From: JBLHKE01 sp047619485 | GTDB lineage: Bacteria > Verrucomicrobiota > Verrucomicrobiia > Verrucomicrobiales > DEV007 | DNA: 6,457 nt | NCBI GenBank assembly: GCA_047619485.1 | Contig: JBLHKE010000459.1 | Coordinates: 1-6,457, forward strand | Reading direction: 5' to 3' | In this document: positions 1 through 6,221 of the stretch, piece after piece | Layout: every line of letters starts with the position of its first letter | Position numbering within the stretch: the first letter of the stretch is position 1 | Notes under the pieces: model-generated | What the model saw: only the letters and a program-made list of their open reading frames with translations | Database searches by the model: none | What the model was told of the DNA's origin: nothing | Translations under genes and position numbers: made by a program

Positions 1-514
1 GCTTGATGACCTCCAAGCCGTCGTTGCCATATAGTTGAATATTTTGTGGTTGGATCAGCGAGGTCGGCCCGTCGTCCACGTCGAGCAAGATCGCGTCGAA
101 CTTCGGCCCCTTTTTCGCGGCATCCTTGATCAACTTGTAAACATCCGCCTGCACGATCTCTGTCCGCCGATCTGCGAGGATCTCATCGTTCAGCCCATCG
201 AGGTGCTCGTGGTTCCAGCGCACGATCTCCGGCAGAAGTTCCGCCACCACCACCTTCGCGCCCGGCCCAGTGATCTCCAGCGCACGCCGCAAGCTGAACC
301 CCAGTCCCAACCCACCGATCAATACCCGTGGCGATTTGCGCGGCTGTTTGAAATCACATCCGACATCGGACAATAGCAGCTCCGAGTGGGTCAGCGTCGT
401 CGTCATGATCTGCCGGTCATCCATGTAGAGCAAAAACTCGCCGTCGTGTTTCAACAGCACAAACTGCGCACCATCGGGGGCAGAGGTTTCGGCGACTCGG
501 GTAGTAGGTTTCAT
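1..514 (-). CDS. Spermidine-synthase-like methyltransferase-fold protein (3' end outside window)
   Basis: Reading the minus strand from the ATG at 514-512 gives 171 uninterrupted codons that run off the left edge, so the C-terminal part is missing. The N-terminal beta-strand section (about residues 15-50, with FLLYMDDRQIM and THSELLL) leads into a Rossmann-type nucleotide-binding core: VLIGGLGLGF at 64-73 (glycine motif I), VVVAELLPE at 88-96 (E92 is the expected ribose-binding acid) and DAILLDVDDGP at 140-150. This arrangement matches the proteins usually annotated as spermidine synthase or spermidine-synthase-like. True SpeE enzymes carry GGGDGG and D-S-D-P at the corresponding sites. Here they are GGLGLG and D-V-D-D-G-P, so aminopropyltransferase activity is doubtful; a small-molecule methyltransferase or an uncharacterised role is equally possible. 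It is probably cytoplasmic, as no signal peptide is present. It is transcribed divergently from the esterase gene. No Shine-Dalgarno sequence precedes the start, and no better upstream start is apparent. The family-level call is solid; the substrate is unknown. Confidence 0.85.
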   Translation of the reverse strand, partial: MKPTTRVAETSAPDGAQFVLLKHDGEFLLYMDDRQIMTTTLTHSELLLSDVGCDFKQPRKSPRVLIGGLGLGFSLRRALEITGPGAKVVVAELLPEIVRWNHEHLDGLNDEILADRRTEIVQADVYKLIKDAAKKGPKFDAILLDVDDGPTSLIQPQNIQLYGNDGLEVIK

Positions 515-594
515 GAATGGGACCGGGATACTAGTGCGGGTCCCGGGCGATGCAACTTGACGTATGCTGGCACGCTCCCCACGCTACCTCCAAG
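515..594. promoter_or_regulatory. Divergent intergenic region with short inverted repeat
   Basis: This 80-bp gap separates two divergently read genes and must contain or adjoin the promoters of both, unless transcription starts inside a gene. An inverted repeat, GGGACC at 519-524 and GGTCCC at 539-544 with a 14-nt loop, lies close to the minus-strand start. Its loop contains ATACTA (528-533), which reads TAGTAT on the minus strand and weakly resembles a -10 box. TTGCAT sits 16 nt upstream of it as a poor -35 candidate. On the plus strand TTGACG (557-562) resembles a -35 box, but no good -10 follows at the right spacing. The repeat could be an operator or chance in GC-rich DNA. The location is secure; the individual elements are weak. 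Confidence 0.3.
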
Positions 595-1377
595 ATGAAA
601 CTCCAAACACTCTACCTCTCTCTAGCACTGTGCGCACTCTCGGCCTCCAGCGCGGTCGTCAAGCCGGACTCCAAGCCGGACTCCAAGCCGGAAAACCACC
701 ATCTCTACCTCCTGATCGGCCAGTCGAACATGGCCGGACGCGCGCCATTCACCAAAGTGGAGTCCGGCGAGATCGAGCACTGCTTCCTGTTGAATGCGGA
801 TGACAAATGGGAGCCTGCAAAGAACCCACTCAACCGCTACTCGACGATCCGTAAGGGGATCGGGATGCAGAAGATGAACCCTGGCTATTCGTTCGCCAAA
901 ACGATGCTGGCGAAAGAGAAAAACATCACGCTCGGCCTGGTCGTCAACGCCAAGGGCGGCACCAGCATCAAGCTCTGGAAGAAAGGAACCAAGTTCTACG
1001 AGGAAGCCATCCGCCGCGCCGAGGCAGCGCAGAAATCCGGCACGCTGAAGGGCATCCTCTGGCATCAGGGCGAATCCGACCGGAATGACGCCAACTACCA
1101 CCAGAAGCTGACCGCACTCATCAAGGATCTGCGCGCTGACTTGGGCGCGCCTGATCTGCCCTTTGTCGCCGGGGAGATCAACAACGGCGCACTCATCAAC
1201 GGCCAGCTCAGCAAGGTCGCCGAAGCCGTCCCCGGCACCGCCGTCGCCTCGGCCGATGGGCTCACCACCATGGACCACGCCCACTTTGATGCCAAGGGGA
1301 TGAAATCGCTGGGCGAGAGATTCGCTGGTCAGATGCAGAAGCTCATCGCAGGGCAGAAGCCAAAGCAAAAGCGGTAG
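595..1377 (+). CDS. Secreted sialate O-acetylesterase-like SGNH hydrolase
   Basis: The protein has 260 residues. It is a probable exported esterase of the SASA/CE6-like SGNH family, whose members remove O-acetyl groups from sugars such as sialic acid or xylan. Residues 1-20 form a signal peptide (MKLQ, then a Leu/Ala-rich core, with cleavage near SASSA). A low-complexity KPDSKPDSKPE linker follows at 23-33. The catalytic blocks are intact: GQSNMAG at 42-48 with nucleophile Ser44, WHQGESD at 156-162 (the Gly/Gln/Glu oxyanion block of this family), and DHAHF at 227-231, where Asp227 and His230 complete the triad. Length is normal for a single-domain family member. The ATG at 595 is preferred over the in-frame ATG at 550 because it places the signal peptide exactly at the N-terminus; 550 would add 15 non-hydrophobic residues before it. 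The next gene begins 58 bp downstream on the same strand, so co-transcription is plausible. The actual acetylated substrate cannot be read from the sequence. Confidence 0.9.
   Translation: MKLQTLYLSLALCALSASSAVVKPDSKPDSKPENHHLYLLIGQSNMAGRAPFTKVESGEIEHCFLLNADDKWEPAKNPLNRYSTIRKGIGMQKMNPGYSFAKTMLAKEKNITLGLVVNAKGGTSIKLWKKGTKFYEEAIRRAEAAQKSGTLKGILWHQGESDRNDANYHQKLTALIKDLRADLGAPDLPFVAGEINNGALINGQLSKVAEAVPGTAVASADGLTTMDHAHFDAKGMKSLGERFAGQMQKLIAGQKPKQKR
661..691 (+). repeat. 12-bp tandem direct repeat within the esterase gene
   Basis: AAGCCGGACTCC occurs at 661-672 and again at 673-684, followed by the partial copy AAGCCGG at 685-691, giving about 2.6 units. It encodes Lys-Pro-Asp-Ser repeats directly after the predicted signal peptide. 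Because the unit is a multiple of three, gain or loss of copies would lengthen or shorten the linker without breaking the frame. Such charged, proline-rich segments commonly act as flexible spacers between a signal peptide and a folded domain. Confidence 0.9.
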
Positions 1378-1435
1378 CCTCAGGAGCTTCAGACTACGGC
1401 CTTGCCCTCCTCCTATCGGCAGCGACGATGTTCCC

Positions 1436-2770
1436 ATGAAATATCTAGCGCTTTGGATTACCCTACTCGTCACCACCAACGCTGCCGCCGGCGACTGGCC
1501 GCAGTGGATGGGCGCAGACCGCGAGGGAATCTGGAAAGAAACCGGAATCATCGAAAAATTCCCCGAGGGCGGACCGAAAGTCCTCTGGCGAACCCCAATC
1601 AACAACGGCTACAGCGGGCCGGCGATCGTCGGCGATCGCGTCTACGTCATGGACCGCGAGATCTCCGACACGACGAAGGTTCCTGACAACGCGTTCAAAC
1701 GCGGCGAGATCCCTGGCAACGAGCGCGTTCTCTGTCTAGATGCCGGCAATGGGAAAATCATCTGGGAGCGCACCTACGACTGCAACTACACCGTCAGCTA
1801 CGCCTCCGGCCCGCGCGCCACTCCGACCGTCGATGGCGAGCGCGTCTACACGCTCGGCGCGGAGGGTGATCTGCTGTGCCTCAACACCGCCGATGGCAAA
1901 ATTAAGTGGCAGCACGATTTTAAGAATCTCTTCGAGATCAAAGCGCCCACCTGGGGCTTCACCGCCTCGCCTCTCGTCGACGGGGACTTGCTCATCTGCC
2001 TTGCGCGAGGTGATGGCACGACAGCCGTCGCCTTCGACAAACTCACTGGCGAGAAAAAATGGTCAGCCCTCAGCGCCAGAGAGCCCGGCTACGCACCACC
2101 GAAGATCATCGAGCACAACGGCAAACGCCTGCTCATCCTCTGGCACCCGGAATCGGTCAACGCGCTTGATCCGCAGACCGGCAAGATCCACTGGACGGTC
2201 GAATGGAAATTACGCAGCGGACTCAGCGTCGCCACGCCACGCCTGCGCGGTGACAGGCTGTTCTTCTCCTGCTTCTACAACGGCTCGATGATGTTGAAGC
2301 TAAATGCCGGCAACGCCCAACCCGCGATCCTGTGGCGCACTGAGAAGGTCACCGAAAATCCGGTACGCACCGAACACCTAAACGGCATCATGAGCACCCC
2401 CGTCTTCACCGGCGATCACATCTACGGCGCCTGCAGCTACGGCGAGTTCCGATGCCTCGAGGCCGAAACCGGCGAACGCCTCTGGGAGAGCCTCGAACCA
2501 ATCGCCCTCGAAAAACCCACCCGCTGGGGCAACGTTTTCATCACCCAGCACGCAGACCGCTACTTCCTCTTCACCGAGAAGGGCGACCTCGTCATCGCTA
2601 ACCTATCACCCGAGGGCTACGAGGAAATCGATCGAGCCCACCTGATCGAACCCAACGGCACCGACATGCGCCAGCGCAAGATCGTCTGGTCGCACCCGGC
2701 CTACGCGCGCAGGAGCTGCTTCATTCGCAACGACTCCGAGATCATCTGCGTGTCGCTAGCCAAGCCGTAA
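1436..2770 (+). CDS. Secreted PQQ-like beta-propeller repeat protein
   Basis: The 444-residue exported protein is built of PQQ-like (pyrrolo-quinoline-quinone-type, BamB-like) beta-propeller blades. A signal peptide covers residues 1-19, with a hydrophobic LALWITLLVTTNAAA core and cleavage just before GDWPQW. The mature start, DWPQWMGADREGIW, is typical of the Planctomycetes/Verrucomicrobia family. Blade signatures of the form hxLDxxTGKxxW recur at LCLDAGNGKIIW (99-110), LCLNTADGKIKW (147-158), VAFDKLTGEKKW (198-209), VNALDPQTGKIHW (241-253) and FRCLEAETGERLW (338-350). The C-terminus, VWSHPAYARRSCFIRNDSEIICVSL (about 417-441), closes the propeller in the usual way. No dehydrogenase domain is attached, so this is a propeller scaffold without demonstrated PQQ binding or enzyme activity; these proteins are usually annotated only by fold. 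The ATG at 1436 gives the complete signal peptide, although no Shine-Dalgarno sequence precedes it. It lies 58 bp after the esterase gene. A short hairpin 21 bp after its stop may mark the end of the transcript. Family confidence is high and function is unknown. Confidence 0.93.
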   Translation: MKYLALWITLLVTTNAAAGDWPQWMGADREGIWKETGIIEKFPEGGPKVLWRTPINNGYSGPAIVGDRVYVMDREISDTTKVPDNAFKRGEIPGNERVLCLDAGNGKIIWERTYDCNYTVSYASGPRATPTVDGERVYTLGAEGDLLCLNTADGKIKWQHDFKNLFEIKAPTWGFTASPLVDGDLLICLARGDGTTAVAFDKLTGEKKWSALSAREPGYAPPKIIEHNGKRLLILWHPESVNALDPQTGKIHWTVEWKLRSGLSVATPRLRGDRLFFSCFYNGSMMLKLNAGNAQPAILWRTEKVTENPVRTEHLNGIMSTPVFTGDHIYGACSYGEFRCLEAETGERLWESLEPIALEKPTRWGNVFITQHADRYFLFTEKGDLVIANLSPEGYEEIDRAHLIEPNGTDMRQRKIVWSHPAYARRSCFIRNDSEIICVSLAKP

Positions 2771-2791
2771 CCGCCGCAGGCGATGGCGTAA

Positions 2792-2811
2792 CTTCGATTT
2801 AAAAATCGAAG
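2792..2811. repeat. Short AT-rich hairpin after the propeller gene, possible weak terminator
   Basis: The arms CTTCGATTT (2792-2800) and AAATCGAAG (2803-2811) are perfectly complementary around a central AA. With a realistic loop the stem is about 7 bp (CTTCGAT/ATCGAAG) around TTAAAA. It starts 21 bp after the propeller stop codon, a usual place for a terminator. However, the stem is AT-rich and no run of T follows on either strand, so it does not fit a standard intrinsic terminator. A protein-binding palindrome or chance are alternatives. The repeat itself is certain; its function is not. Confidence 0.45.
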
Positions 2812-2817
2812 AACAGT

Positions 2818-3460
2818 GCCCAAGTGCACCACCTGATTACAGTGACATTCGATCAGTCCGGAGCGGGAACTCCAGACGATGGCTTCACCTTCACAACCAG
2901 CGTGCAACGCAGTGTGATCATGGGCTAGCTAGACTTACCTCTTAACATGCGCCCAGACGTGGACTTACGGATCGCCGACGGGAGAAACCTTACGAGACTC
3001 CGACTACACCGAATCATCTAGCGTTGAAAAACATGGAACGCTGACCGACGTAGAAACTCTCAGGAGCTCAGCCATCACCAACGAGGATGGAGAAAGCGTC
3101 TTCGGATACGGCTCGATGGACATCAGTGACGATCGTGACTACATCGAACTCTCGTCGCAAACTTTCAGCAGCGGCGTGCCCTACACGATCGTATTCTGGG
3201 CACAAAAAGACGATGCCGCACGCGATTCGAACATGGTAATCGGACAGCGCGATGCGACGGGCATCTTCATCACCCTACGCCGCACCCCGAACAACATCAC
3301 CCACTGGCGGAGCTCGAGCAGCGCCAGCAACCGGCAGGAAGATTTTGCAACACCGTCGGCCACCGCCGAGCACCACTACGCGATCGTCGCGGACGGCACC
3401 GATTGGGGCTTCTACTTCGACGGTTCCCCCTAGACTCCTAAGGGCTTGTTCGGAAACACC
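2818..3460 (+). pseudogene. Decayed LamG (concanavalin A-like) domain protein gene
   Basis: No intact gene is present, but protein-like sequence continues across stop codons and a frame change. In the frame of 2842, VTFDQSGAGTPDDGFTFTTSV is read up to TAG at 2926-2928. About 10 bp on, the +1 frame is open from 2933 to the TAG at 3431-3433 (166 codons). It contains KHGTLTDVET, FGYGSMDISDDRDYIEL and YTIVFWAQKDD, then HHYAIVADGTDWGFYFDGSP. These match the usual LamG order (GNHGTLTN ... DDYIEL ... TISFWVK ... WHHVA-V-D ... FYVDG). The ATG at 3116 lies inside the domain, so the 105-codon stretch starting there is not a natural gene. After the 3431 stop the same frame reads TPKGLFGNT, as a LamG domain would continue, before resemblance is lost. 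No signal peptide or start is visible, and the C-terminal part of the domain is missing. Parts of 2930-3100 look less GC-rich than the flanking genes. The remaining 127 bp (3461-3587) before the next gene show nothing recognisable. Sequencing error is a less likely explanation for several lesions. Confidence 0.6.
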
Positions 3461-3587
3461 GGGCGGCCATCGCCAAAGCGACCGCCATCGCGAGATGCCT
3501 CCAAATGTCGTTGCGATCCACCGTAGCGCTCACAAACACAGATGATCTCGACTTGCCATCCGCGGCCCGCCCATCAACAATAGCCAC

Positions 3588-6221
3588 ATGCAGACGCTGC
3601 GAAAAATATCCATATTGATCGTGCTCTTTCTCACCTCGGTTGCACCGTTGGCGTTTTCCCAAGCCGATTCCACATGGTGGTCGCTGCAAACAATCGAGCG
3701 CCCACAGCTTCCGCAGGTGGATGCAAAAGACTGGCCACGCAACCCGATCGACCGCTTCATTCTCGCAAAACTCGAAAAAACCGGGCTCCAACCTGCTCCG
3801 GAAGCGGATTCGCACACGCTGCGTCGGCGCCTGCATTTCAACCTGATCGGACTACCGCCAGATCCCGGTGCCACAGCCGACATCGACGCGCTACTCGCCT
3901 CCCAACACTACGGCGAACGCTGGGCACGGCACTGGCTCGACGTCGCACGTTTTGGCGAAAGCCAGGGCTTCGAATACGACCAGCTTCGCGAACACGCTTG
4001 GCCGTATCGCGACTGGGTGATCAGCGCCTTCAACGATGACATGCCCTACGACCGGTTCGTGCAGTTGCAGATCGCCGGCGATCGCATCGAGCCCGGCAAC
4101 CCGGAGGCCATCACGGCTACCAGCTTCCTCGTCTGCGGTTCGTTCGACGGACTGAAACCAAATGGCGACAAACAACGCAAGATCATGCGCCAGGACGAGA
4201 TGGAGGATCTGGTCGGCACCGTGTCGCAGAGCTTTCTCGGGCTCACCGTCAATTGCGCGCGCTGTCACGATCACAAATTCGACCCGATCACACAGAAAGA
4301 GTATTTTCAGATCGCCTCCGCCCTCGCCGGCGTGCACCGCGGTGATCGCAAGGTGGCGGCTGGCGGCGATCCGAGCGCATTGAAAAAGCGGATTGACGAG
4401 CTGAGCAAGCAACTCAATCAGCAAGACGCAGAAATTCGCGCAGCGATCCTCGCACAGCAGCCCGAAGATTCGGCAAAGCAAGCCGAACCACCGAAACCGG
4501 TCTCGCGCTGGACCTTCGATAGCGATTTGCGCGATGAGATCGGCGCTGCGCACGGTGAAGCCAAGGGCGGTGCTAAGATTGTCGGCGGCGCGCTCGTCCT
4601 AGACGGAAAATCCGCCTTCGTCACTACCGCAAGCCGCAGGTCGGAGCTCAGGGCAAAGACTTTGGAGGCTTGGGTGCAACTCGACAACCTCGACCAGCGC
4701 GGTGGAGCAGCGATCAGTGTGCAGAACGTGGACGGCGGCCAGTTCGACGCAATCGTCTTTGCCGAGAAAGACACGCGGCAGTGGATGGCCGGCAGCGACG
4801 GCTATACGCGCTGGCAGAACTTCAACGCAGGGCAGGAAAAAGATGCCAGCGATCGTTTCGTACACGTCGCGATCACCTACTCCGAAGACGGCACCATCAC
4901 CAGCTACCGCGATGGGCGCCCATACGGCAAACCTTACAAGACCGGTTCCTCCAAATATCTCAGCAACAACCACCAGGTTCTGTTCGGCCTGCGCCACGGC
5001 ACCGCCGCCGGCACCGGGCGGATGTTGGCTGGAAAAATCGACCGCGCCCAATTATACGATCGAGCGCTCAGCGCCGAGGAGGTCGCCATTTCAGCCAATG
5101 TTAGGATCGTGACCGAGGCGCAGATCATCGCGCGATTGAACCCGAGGCAGAAAGTCGCACGCGATGCCTTGGCGGAGCAGATCACTAGCCTCAATGGAGA
5201 CCTGCAAAAAATCGCCGAGAAAAAGATCTACGCCGTCACGCCGAAGAAGGCACCGGTGACCCGATTACTCGAGCGCGGCAGTCCATTCGAGCCGGCGGAA
5301 GAGGTCGCTGCGGGCGGAGTGGCATCCGTCGCCAGTCTGCTGCCGGCCGAGTTCGGGCTGAGGCCCGATGCCCCGGACGAGCAGCGCCGGTTGAAGCTCG
5401 CCGAGTGGATCACGCACCCAGACAACCCGCTGTTCGCACGTGTCATGATGAACCGCCTGTGGCACTACCACTTCGGCCAGGGTCTGGTGAAGACGCCCAA
5501 CGATCTCGGCTTCAGCGGCGGCGAGGCGTCGCACCCGCAACTGCTCGACTGGCTCGCTGCGGAATTTCGTTCCAGCGGTTGGAGTTTGAAGAAAATGCAC
5601 CGGCTGATCTGCGACTCCGCGACCTACAGGCAGTCGTCCACCGCGAACCCTAAAGCGCAGCAGATCGACGCGGGCAACCTCCTGCTGTGGCGCCACACCC
5701 CATCGCGTCTCGAAGCCGAGGCTATCCGCGATTCGATCTTGAAAGTAGCCGGCCAGCTCAACCCGCAGATGGGCGGGCCGGGATATCGCGACTTTAAAAT
5801 GTACAACCACAAGGGCTCGTGGGTCTACGATCCGATCGATCCCGAGGGCGCGGAGTTCAACCGCCGCAGCATCTACCGCACCTGGGCACGCGGCAACGTC
5901 CACCCACTGCTCGCGCCACTCGATTGCCCGGATCCCAGCACGCCGACACCGACGCGCAGCGTCACGACGACCCCACTGGGCGCGCTGGCTCTGATGAACA
6001 CGTCCTTCGTCCTGCGCATGTCCGACAAGTTCGCCGAGCGGCTGCAAACCGAAGCCGGCGACGGAATCCACGCCCAGATCAAGCAGGCGTTCCGACTAGC
6101 CTTCTCTCGCGATTCAAAAAACGAGGAGCTAGAACTCACCAGAGAGTTCATCGAAAAGAACGGCATGCCTGCTTTCTGCCGCGTGCTATTCAACTCCAAT
6201 GAATTCCTCTACGTAAATTGA
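3588..6221 (+). CDS. Exported DUF1549-LamG-DUF1553 (PSD1-type) protein with CxxCH motif
   Basis: The protein has 877 residues. A signal peptide spans residues 1-24 (hydrophobic ISILIVLFLTSVAPLA, cleavage near AFS-QA). DUF1549 (PSCyt2) occupies about 30-255. It includes WWSLQ, PIDRFILAKLE (53-63), YGERWARHWLDVARFGES (108-125) and the c-type haem motif CARCH at 223-227 within NCARCHDHKFDPI. A charged coiled-coil-like helix (about 263-290) precedes a LamG domain (about 304-505; RWTFDSDL, LEAWVQL, FVHVAITY, GKIDRAQLYDRALSAEE). A second such helix (about 513-545) follows. DUF1553 (PSD1) fills about 600-875, with NPLFARVMMNRLWHYHFG, DLGFSGGEASHPQLLDWL, LEAEAIRDSI and TTTPLGALALMN. The N-terminal PSCyt1 cytochrome domain found in many relatives is absent. 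The family's biochemical role is unknown. It is abundant in Planctomycetes and Verrucomicrobia, often near polysaccharide-degradation genes and often followed by a DUF1501 gene, which is not seen here. The ATG at 3588 gives a perfect signal peptide. The stop abuts the next start. Confidence 0.95.
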   Translation: MQTLRKISILIVLFLTSVAPLAFSQADSTWWSLQTIERPQLPQVDAKDWPRNPIDRFILAKLEKTGLQPAPEADSHTLRRRLHFNLIGLPPDPGATADIDALLASQHYGERWARHWLDVARFGESQGFEYDQLREHAWPYRDWVISAFNDDMPYDRFVQLQIAGDRIEPGNPEAITATSFLVCGSFDGLKPNGDKQRKIMRQDEMEDLVGTVSQSFLGLTVNCARCHDHKFDPITQKEYFQIASALAGVHRGDRKVAAGGDPSALKKRIDELSKQLNQQDAEIRAAILAQQPEDSAKQAEPPKPVSRWTFDSDLRDEIGAAHGEAKGGAKIVGGALVLDGKSAFVTTASRRSELRAKTLEAWVQLDNLDQRGGAAISVQNVDGGQFDAIVFAEKDTRQWMAGSDGYTRWQNFNAGQEKDASDRFVHVAITYSEDGTITSYRDGRPYGKPYKTGSSKYLSNNHQVLFGLRHGTAAGTGRMLAGKIDRAQLYDRALSAEEVAISANVRIVTEAQIIARLNPRQKVARDALAEQITSLNGDLQKIAEKKIYAVTPKKAPVTRLLERGSPFEPAEEVAAGGVASVASLLPAEFGLRPDAPDEQRRLKLAEWITHPDNPLFARVMMNRLWHYHFGQGLVKTPNDLGFSGGEASHPQLLDWLAAEFRSSGWSLKKMHRLICDSATYRQSSTANPKAQQIDAGNLLLWRHTPSRLEAEAIRDSILKVAGQLNPQMGGPGYRDFKMYNHKGSWVYDPIDPEGAEFNRRSIYRTWARGNVHPLLAPLDCPDPSTPTPTRSVTTTPLGALALMNTSFVLRMSDKFAERLQTEAGDGIHAQIKQAFRLAFSRDSKNEELELTREFIEKNGMPAFCRVLFNSNEFLYVN

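Noticed and set aside
35..598. Plus-strand open frames (35-376 and 386-598) at the left end
   Set aside because: They lie opposite the minus-strand spermidine-synthase-like gene, whose motifs are clear. Their products are compositionally like shadows (rich in R, P, H and Q).
595..633. Lipoprotein signal (LALC, Cys13) in the esterase
   Set aside because: The residue before the cysteine is Leu, not Gly/Ala/Ser, and the hydrophobic core continues beyond it. A standard signal peptide cut near SASSA fits better.
622..1605. 327-codon open frame on the minus strand opposite the esterase gene
   Set aside because: It is antisense to a gene with an intact signal peptide and catalytic motifs. Its translation shows no family motif, and long antisense frames are expected in GC-rich coding DNA.
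3116..3433. A separate 105-aa LamG gene starting at the ATG at 3116
   Set aside because: LamG-like sequence in the same frame continues upstream of this ATG (KHGTLTDVET ... FGYGS) and past the stop. The ATG is therefore internal to a decayed domain, not a real start.
3438..3883. Minus-strand open frames (3438-3836 and 3530-3883) covering the start of the large gene
   Set aside because: They overlap the signal peptide and DUF1549 coding region on the opposite strand and have no recognisable motif.
2933..5102. Duplication linking the LamG relic and the LamG domain of the large protein
   Set aside because: The two share only general fold features. I see no stretch of near-identical residues or bases between them.
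5265..6071. 268-codon minus-strand frame opposite the DUF1553 region
   Set aside because: It lies opposite a strongly conserved domain. The product is an unstructured-looking R/V/G/A-rich shadow.
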